Positions 52,901 to 61,900 of a DNA stretch of 64,000 nt are shown here, piece by piece. The stretch comes from Eublepharis macularius (lineage: Eukaryota > Chordata > Lepidosauria > Squamata > Eublepharidae): the NCBI RefSeq assembly GCF_028583425.1, contig NC_072801.1:23270001-23334000 (forward strand), in the 5' to 3' direction. The first letter of the stretch is position 1. Each line of letters opens with the position of its first letter. The position numbers were made by a program, and so were the translations under genes. The notes beneath the pieces are model-generated. The model was not told the origin of the DNA, made no database searches, and saw only the letters and a program-made list of their open reading frames with translations.

Positions 52901-55900
52901 CAAGCTATTTCACCTGACTAGAATGGAGGAAAGCGAGGTGAGGAAAGGCTTCATAATGCCTTTTGGAAGCATACACGTCTCCTCTGTTTGTTTGTTTGGT
53001 AGGTCTCTTACCTGGAGCAGTTGCTTGGCTGTGTGGAAGCTTTCCTTGAAGCATGCCAAGAAGACTGTAAAGAAATCAGCCTGCAGTTGACAAAAATACT
53101 GGTAACCATCATGGCAATACCAGTTGCTGGGCATCTTCATGAACAGGTAGCATGGGCAGAGCTGCAGATGTGAAATTCCTGTGGTTCTCAAAGCACAATA
53201 TGAGGTTCCCATCAGGTGCCTAGAATTTGGGTTTTCATAGCTGAACAGCAACCTCCCTCACCCGCACGTTTTGTGGATGCCCGTAAAACTATGTCCCTGT
53301 GCCTTTTGTGTCTGACCAGAGCTTTTCTACCAGCACACGCACCTCTGTGCTGCCCTCATGATTCATCGTCATTTGTATGAGTCCCTCTGCCATAATCCTA
53401 GAACTTGGGAGGAATCCAGTGGGGTGTAGATTTAGGACAGACAAAGGAAGTACTTCTTTACTCAACAAGTAATTAAATTGTGGAACTCTCAACCAATGGA
53501 CGTAGCAATAGCCATAAGCATAGGTGGCTTTAAATGAGGGGTTAGATAGATTCATGAAGTTCACCGGAGGCAGTATTCTGCAGATTGCCAGTGCCAGGAG
53601 GCAACATCAGAAGAAGGCCTCAGCTTCTATGCCATGGTTTTTGGCCCTCCATGGTGGTTGGTTGTGCCATTGTTTGAAACATGAATGCAGGACTTGATGG
53701 ATCACTGCAGTAAGAGCAGGTTTATTAATGCAATAAAAAAGATTACACATACCATAAACAATGGCATAGATCGCAGTCCTTTTTCCCTTTATAAAAGTGC
53801 CTTCCTGAACCATTCTGTTATACTATAGCCCTCTTACCTTTATAAAAATCTGAACCCCCCCCCCCCCCGGAACGATTCTGTTTTATGTAGTTTGTAGAAT
53901 GACAGAAGTGTTCCACCGTGTCCTCGGGCAAGCCATTCCACAAGATGGGAGCCACCACAGGGCTCTTGTGTTCTTATGCCAGAAAAAGAACTCCTTTTGA
54001 GTGAGCTGGATCAGCAGTTCGACAGGCAGCGCCTTCCTGCATTGAATGCTGTGGAGAGCTGGTGCCAGGCAGAAGATGCATTAGCAGTATAGTCAGACCA
54101 TTGGCTGAGCTTCATGAGCAGCGTCCTATGCAATTGCCAGCAACTCTCCTGGGCCCTCTGGTGGTGATCTTAGCAAAATAATGGAAGGCCAAGCAATGCC
54201 AAAACAGCTCTGTACAAGCAGTGGGGTAGCACCAGTCCTTGGGCAGAGGCCCTTTCCCAACTCCATTGCCTATTCCTTGAGTAGAGGGGCAAAAGATTGG
54301 ATATGAGAGTTTCTTGCATGCCAAGCATGTGTCCTTCCTTGAGCTGTGCCCATTCCTGCCAGCTGCCAGGTGAAAAGCTGAATACCAAAAGCTGACTTAG
54401 TTATCACCAATCATTCATTACGCACAATGCTGCCTTTTCACTGCAAGGCGTCAGAGTGCTCTCCGAGCTTCATTAAAAAGCTTTGGTGCTTCCCTGAAGG
54501 GAAGAGATTATCAGCAAAGACGTGGTCTCTGAGGAAGGATTTGTCGTAATCTTCTGAAACTAGTGTTGTTGAGATATGAGTGAAGAGGATTTCCCCCCCC
54601 CCAAAAAAAACTGTTGCAGAAGGGGACCGTTGTAATAAAACAGTGGAAGGCAAAGTGACACACACCCCCAATAGCTTTGTGCATCCAGTGACCATGGTTC
54701 AGCACAGGCATGCTTTAAAACAATCAGATACAATTAAAACCATCAGATATGGGAATGGGGGGGGGGGTAATGCATCTGAGATAATTTGCAATAGAGTCTC
54801 TCCCCGCCCCGCCCCCGCTCTGTCAGATGGCTGCAGGGAGTGTCTTTTCACCAACTGCTCTTTTCACCTCTGTTCCTATCCTAATAAAAGGTTTCAGTCA
54901 GTCTTTGAAATCAGAAGCAGCAGGCAGAGATGCCCTTGATAAACGTGAGCTCTTTTTTTCTCCTGACAGCTATCAGACCATCATAAATCACTTTCTTCCC
55001 GAATGCCAAATAAATCAGGCGGCTGCCCTTTTTTGCAGTCGCTCTTTGGTGGCCAGACAGGTTTTTGTTTCCAGATTTGCTCCTCATTTTAATAGTAAAC
55101 TTCCTTTCCTATTGCTTCTAGGCAGTGATCCTCTTAAGGGCTTGTCTCTTGTTGGTATTTACAGCCCTGTCACAGATGTTGTTTCCATAATTTTTTAAAA
55201 ATGAATTTTGATGTCAGAAAAAACTAACCTAATTCCATGCCTGTTAGCTTTTGGTTTATGCACAAGGGGCTAGAAGAGTACTGTGATGCAAGGAATGAAT
55301 TTTTAACACCTCATAGGCTCATACAAAGATACAAGGATTTTTCATTTTGGCATTTTTTTGTTTAATTTTTATTTATATCATTTATATCCTGCATTTCTTG
55401 CCAGTGGGGACCCACAGAGACTTGCATCATTCTCCCCTCCTACATTTTATCCTCACAACAGCCCTGTGTGGTAGGTTTGGACTGAGAGTCTGTGACTGGC
55501 CCAGGGTCATCCAGCAAGCTTCCATCACAGAGTGGGGGATTCAAACCTGGATCGCCCATTCTAGTCTGGCAATCTAACCGCTACACCACACCAGCTGTCA
55601 TGATTCATTTGATGAATACACATTCAAATCCTGGAGATCTCAGCTGGTTTCTGATCTTCAGTTCTGAGAAACTGCTGAAAATATGCACGATGCCCACTTT
55701 ATTAACTAAGGAGAGCTTCCCAAGTACAGCCAGTGGGGTGACCTAGAGCTGAGGATCTTATTTTGCCACTGGCTAGGTACTGGAGTCCCCGACATGGTGT
55801 CCATGGGCACCATGGTGCCTGCTAACACTACGTGTTTTTAGAAAGTTTTTAAGAAAGTCTGTGGGGCTCAACAGGACTTCTGATTGGCCAGTGGAGATCT

Positions 55901-58900
55901 GATTGGCTGTGCAGATGAAGGTAATGATGTTTAAATTAGAGCTGCCACCACAATTTTGATTTTTTCCTCTCTCTGACTCTATTTTTAAAATTATTTCTCT
56001 TCTCCCCTGCAGTTGGGCTTCCTCTGTGTGTGTGGGGTGGGGTGGGCAGGCTCTGCCTCCTGTAGCAGCCATTTTGTGATTGCACCTACCATCCTGCGTC
56101 AGAATTCTAAAAGTGCCCAGACTCAAAAAAGATGGGGACCCCTGAGCTAGGATATAGTGCAAGGGAGAAAAGCCCAGGTTATTGAAGGGGGAGGACTGCC
56201 TAGAGCATCTGGGAATGAAGAGGTAATGAAGCAGCTGGGAAATTCAGGAGACTAAAAAGTGATTTGAATTGTGGGGAGCAACGACGCGAGGGAACCTCAG
56301 GGCAGTTAAGTAGGGAGAGAGAGATGAGCATCTCAGCACATTTTTCCTCCTGAGGCTCACAGCCAGGTCACCACCCGGTTTTGCCAGTTTTGAATTGGAT
56401 GCCATCTTTTCCTGTGTCCAGGGCTGCTGCTGGTGCCCAAAACAGGAAGATCTGGCATCCAGTTCACACTGAAACATGTTCCCCTCTCACACTCTTTTGC
56501 TCTTGAGATGTCTTCTTGCCCAGGTGCACGAAGTCGCTCTCTGCTGTTAAACTAAGCACTGCAGGGTAGTGGTAGTAGAGGGGCATGGTTGAAAAGTGGG
56601 GTGGATGTGGCATATACCCATCCATGCATTCCAAAATACGAGTTACCTGTCTGTGGGTGAGGCATGGTTGGGTCAGAAAGGGTGTCAAAGAACACATGAA
56701 CAAGGAAGCTGGATCCCAAGAGGGGAATGCCCTGGCCTAAAGAGCAAAGAAATCTGTCACTGAAAAAAAAGGGTGGTGGTTTAAAGGTGGCATTTGCATA
56801 ATCTGGGCAGAAAAAACTGGTCATCTGGATGTCCTTCAAGGGGGTTAATAAAAAATGTTTGCCATGTCTGTATGTGCTGGTGCAGAAGCACCAATTTGTT
56901 TAAGGGACATTTTTTTGTTAAATCCCGTGCTTTTAAAAACATTTTCAATGTTGTGTTTTTGTTTTGTTGACCAACAGCTAGAAGATACCATGAAATCACT
57001 GGCAGAGGTGCAGGGCTTGGCTGGTTTGGTGGGCCTGTACCGACAACACATTGCTCAGCTTATGGAATGGGTCTCTTCAGCCCCTGACACCTGGACCTGC
57101 TACTCTTCTGAGTTGCTGCAGTTAGATGTAATTGCCACTCATTCAGGTAATCTAACCAGAGCAGACTTAAAACCGTTTCTGAATATCATGTATTACTTCT
57201 CTGTCCCGTCCTCTGCCCCCAGAGACAAAAGATTTTTGAGTTGCAGGTGACCTCCAGATAAGTATGCTTAGAATTGGGCTGCATGACATTTGCATACTAA
57301 AATGTAAGCATGTCTCTTTCATGATGGTGCTATAAATATTTAGGTTTGTAAAATGGCATGTTTTTATTCAGGGTGTGTGCATTTAAAATGAGTCTTCCTG
57401 TTCAAATTGGTAACTGATCAACCAGCAAAATACTGCATTTTTAAAGTTTATGTAAATAATTGTGATTTGGGCCTCACCCTCACAGAATATATGCAAATGA
57501 ACTTCGCTGTGATGGAAAAGTTGTGCATTTGAAAAAAGCACATTGTTCAGGTTCCATTTGTGTCGTCGTCTTCTTTCAAAGAGCTTGGGACACCATCTAT
57601 AGCTTTCTCCCTCCATTACCCTCATCACAGTCCTGCAAGGCAGGTTATGTTGCAGGAGAGCCCCTCCTTTCCTCTGTGGAGCTGGCCACATGGCATTTGA
57701 TCTGTGCCATTGTTGATGTAAGCTGTGGTTATTAGCTGTGCAACCACAGCTTGAAGTGCCTTCACAAATTCTGGCATGTTGGGTTGTGAATGCTATTTGT
57801 GTAGATTTTCCAGGGTCTTCTCTTTCCAAGAGAAGCGCGAAGGATCTCTCTTTCATTATTTTCTTCTGTAGAAACTCCCTTTTTTGAAAGCAAATTGTCT
57901 TAAATCCTTGTTGACCCTTTGCTAAACCTTGTGACGCAAGATACATCAACTAATAGCTAGTGCAAAAAACCTCCCAGTATTTCCAAATTTCTGTTCTAGG
58001 TCCTGCAATAGGAGAAGCCCTTCAAGAACTGTTTCTCATTCTTAAAACGTGCCTTCAGACATCCAAAGACCCCTTGATGCGTTTGAAGCTGTTCTCTACT
58101 TTTTCCCAATTGCTTCAAGAATCAAACAAAACTGTCAATTCTCAAGGGTAGGCACCATTTCACATCATTCTGGTGTTTTGTCTGTTACGCTTTTGACCCT
58201 TTACCATTTAAAGAAACAGTGCCGTTTTTAGTTCTTTCTCGAGAACACCCATTCTCTGGTGTTGCTGTGCCTATGTTATGGTTTGTTTTTAATATTGTGA
58301 CATGGTTTTAATTGTAAGCCACCTTGAGCAGGACTCTGAAGAGGTGACATAGAAACATTGGTCTTTCCCTGTCTGTTGCCATTTTCCTCTGGTGGATAAA
58401 GACTTTTTTTGTTTCTTTCGGTTTTCCCTCAGTGATCCCTCCTTCCTGCCTGACGTTTTTTTTTTTCTGTTTTTGTATATTTTAGTTCTGGTTTTAATGT
58501 TGTGGTGTTCTTTTTAAAATGTGATTTTATTATGGATGTTTTTATTTTGTTAGCCTTGGTAGCCATTGTGAGGGCAGAAAGACAGATACACATTTTGTAT
58601 AAAATAAATCCTAAATTCATAAATAAAATATTTAGCCTGTGGTCTGGTCTTCACTGAGACCACACAGTGAAATGTGGGGGGAGGAGCTTTGGCAGGGACT
58701 CTGGGGCCCTTGTACTCTTGGGGGTACGGAGAAGAAATGAGGGGAAGCCATGGAGGTCGGTAAGTATTAAGAAGGCAGGGTGGGGATTCTAGGAAAAGCA
58801 TTTTCAGGAGCTGCTGTTGCTGCTTCTAGCCTCGTGCCAAGCCTTGGACACCGACTGAGTCTCCAAGCACTTGGGCTGGAGCCAGCCGGCAAGTCCCAAC

Positions 58901-61900
58901 ACCTGCCTAATCCTCTGGCAAGCGAGAGCTTTTGCAAGTGTAGCCCCTGACATTCTGCAGCCTCGGGTACTGGGTGGTGGGGTGGGGAGGGGTGACATAG
59001 GGGGAAGAACAACTCTAAACTTCAGTCATCTCTGTGATTTGGGGCCCGATCTCCATAGTTACATTGGCCCCACAGAACCAAAAAAGCACATGCCAACAAA
59101 TATATAAATTGTCAGAAGTGAGCTTGAGAGCAAGAAAAAGAGAATTATAATAATAGATTTTAGATGGTTAGTTATTTTGTCCTGCAGTAGAAGAGCAAGA
59201 TTTGAGTCCAATATCATCTTAAAGACCAACAAGAGTTCCAGGATACAAGCGTTCGAGAGCCCTGACAAAGGAGCTTTGACTCTCAAAAGCTTCTAACTTG
59301 GAAATCTTGATGGCCTTTAAGATGATGTTGGACTCAAATCTTACAACAGTAATAGAATTCTTCAGGAATACGTGTGCAATGTCCCCTCCACCAAACCCAA
59401 AATTACAGTAGAGCCCTGGTAAAACCGAGCCTTAAATCAGTCATCTTAAAGTTCGGGGGAGCAGTGATCTGAATTACGAAGTTAATAGTCATAGAAATTA
59501 AAAGCAGTCTTGCAGCAATTTAAACATTACCCAGGGTGTGGGTTGTAGCAGGGAAACCCTTGAACTCCTTGCAGGAAAAGGGAGGATAAAAATTCCCTAG
59601 CTAAATTAGCTTGTGCCACACTAATTTTGATAGTTTTCAGATGCTACAAAGGATGGCTCCTTGGATTTTTTTTGTAGCAGAGTAACATGGTTGCCCTAGC
59701 TTTGCTAGAATAACAACAACAACAACAACAACATTTGATTTATATATCGCCCTTCAGGGCAACTTAATGCCCACTCAGAGCGGTTTACTAAGTATGTCAT
59801 TATTCATGATGCTGTTGCCACCCCACAACCCTAAATTATAATTTTGGGTCCTTATTTGCTGGAAATCTGGTATATTTTGGGAAACATTTCAGAAGGCCAG
59901 AGGAGGCTGCCACATTCTTCTTCACAGGGCCTCTCTGTGGGTTAACAGCTGTGTGACAGGTGGAAATCTCTCAGAGGTAGCTCGTCTCACCGCTATAAGT
60001 ATTTTTTCTGCTTGGAGGAACAAACCTGTTGATTTTCTTTCTCCTAGAAGCGCTCAGCCTCTGCCTTGTGTGAAAAAACATTGCTTTCTTAAAGAGGTAT
60101 CTTAATTTCTTAATTTTCATGGATACAGCTATGGATATTAATAGCCATAATAATGAGTCAGTGGATTCCTAAAGTTCCCTTTTCAAAAGACAGTTTAAGA
60201 TGCTTGTATTTGGGGAGTAGAGGTTTGTTTTGGTGCATTACAGGTAAATTGTTACTGAGGCACAGGAAATATTCTCTGGGTGTTTTCTTTCACCAATGTG
60301 AGCTTTATCATAATGGTGCTTTATCATTAATAGTGGGTGCCATCAGATGCACACACACACACCCGCTAAGGAGTGGGGAGAGAAGGGTGCAATTTGAGTC
60401 CCATTCTAAGCCAGTACCAGACGCGTTCTTGTGTTTGAACAACTACCTCATCTTTTAAACAGGTGTGCCCCTTTCTTTTAACCATACAATAGGCCTTATT
60501 ATCTAGAAACAGTTTGGGTGTGTGTTTAAGGGTTCAAATTGACAGGTTCCAATGTACCTTGTAAAACAGCTATTGGGCAGACATTTCATTTTGCTGAACA
60601 ATCTGGCAGCTGGTTTTCCTCGTTTTGCCTCAGTGATATTAAATATAACACACTCTCAAATGTTATTCATCTTCCCGGAGAGCATTCCATTGTAGGTGAG
60701 TAAGTGGCTCTGTTCAAATCCACCTTTGTGGTTTTGACACATTTTATTTAAGAGATTAAAAAGAAAGCCATTACCCCTAAACTTTCAAAGTGCCCAAGGG
60801 TCACAGCGATAGAGACCACCTTGGAACTAAATGCAGCCTTGAAATAGCTTGAGAGACGGTACAGGAGTGGAGCTTATCATAATAATTTTATTAATGCTGG
60901 AAATGCAGTCATGATTTTAAAAGTTCACTGCAGGAGTGGGGTAATAACTCAGCTTTTGTGGGTGTGTAATATTTCTTGATTGTGGCTAAGTGCAGCCGTC
61001 ACTGGGCTCTGTGTGTGAGGGTTGTTTGCATGCCGTACAGGGTAAAAAACACAGCATGTAGGTTTGCAGTAGCATGCCAAAACGTAATCCTGGGCTGTAG
61101 CAGTGGCTGCCCATACTGGCTGCCCATTCACAGGGGGAGCTGACATGCAGTGCAAGCAGCCGCCACATGCCCAGCAATCTTGAGAAATGGCCCTTAAATA
61201 GATTTGAATTTGAAAAAAAATAAACAATCCTGATTTAGGCTGAAGAGATTTGTGGGTCTGTTAAATGCTTAGATTAGGTACGACAAGAAAGTGCATGCCG
61301 AGGTATGGATCTCATCTGGCTGCACTACTTTCAACAAGGCGCCTGTTTGACTGCAAACCCACATTGTGGTGCCACTAAATACCTTTAAGCGTTAGCGTTG
61401 AATTGGGGTAGAAGCTTGTCACGTTGCTTGTCTTTTATTTAAACGTATTGCTGCTTATTTATTTAGAAAATTTGTCATGTACTTAAGGATTCTAAAATGG
61501 CCACTGTTGGAGGAGACAAAAAAAAGTACCAGCAGGGGGGATGCAGGGTAGCCGTTTGAAATTCTTGCAAATGTGTTTGGAGCCCCCAACCAGCCCAGTT
61601 TGTTTTTGTTTATTGAAATCTTTCTATCCTGCCTTTGTGATTCAAAGCTGCTTACAGATCGTAATTTTAAAGAACCACAGATTTCCACCTGTGACATAAC
61701 TGTTAGAACTCACAGGGCTCCTGCAAGGAAGGAAGGTGTCGGCACAGCATGGAAAAAGATCCTTCCACCAAGTCTTTGTCCAAGAGGGAAAAACTTCCTT
61801 CAACAAATAAGAGTCTTTCTTCATTAAAATTCATTATCCCCTGGAGGAAGACTTGCCCTGTTGAAGGAATACGTAGCAGAAGAAAGTCATTCCTTGGTCG

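Larger units (their letters stand above)
53147..56977 (+). other. DNAAF5 intron 7
   Basis: A CR1-like fragment (53415-53640), a homopolymer C run near 53857-53868, an inverted SINE (55360-55608) and a hAT-like element (55779-56145). The remainder is unassigned. Confidence 0.8.

Noticed and set aside
57383-57949. 188-codon minus-strand ORF in DNAAF5 intron 8
   Set aside because: No recognisable family or domain, and antisense to an intron. Probably chance.
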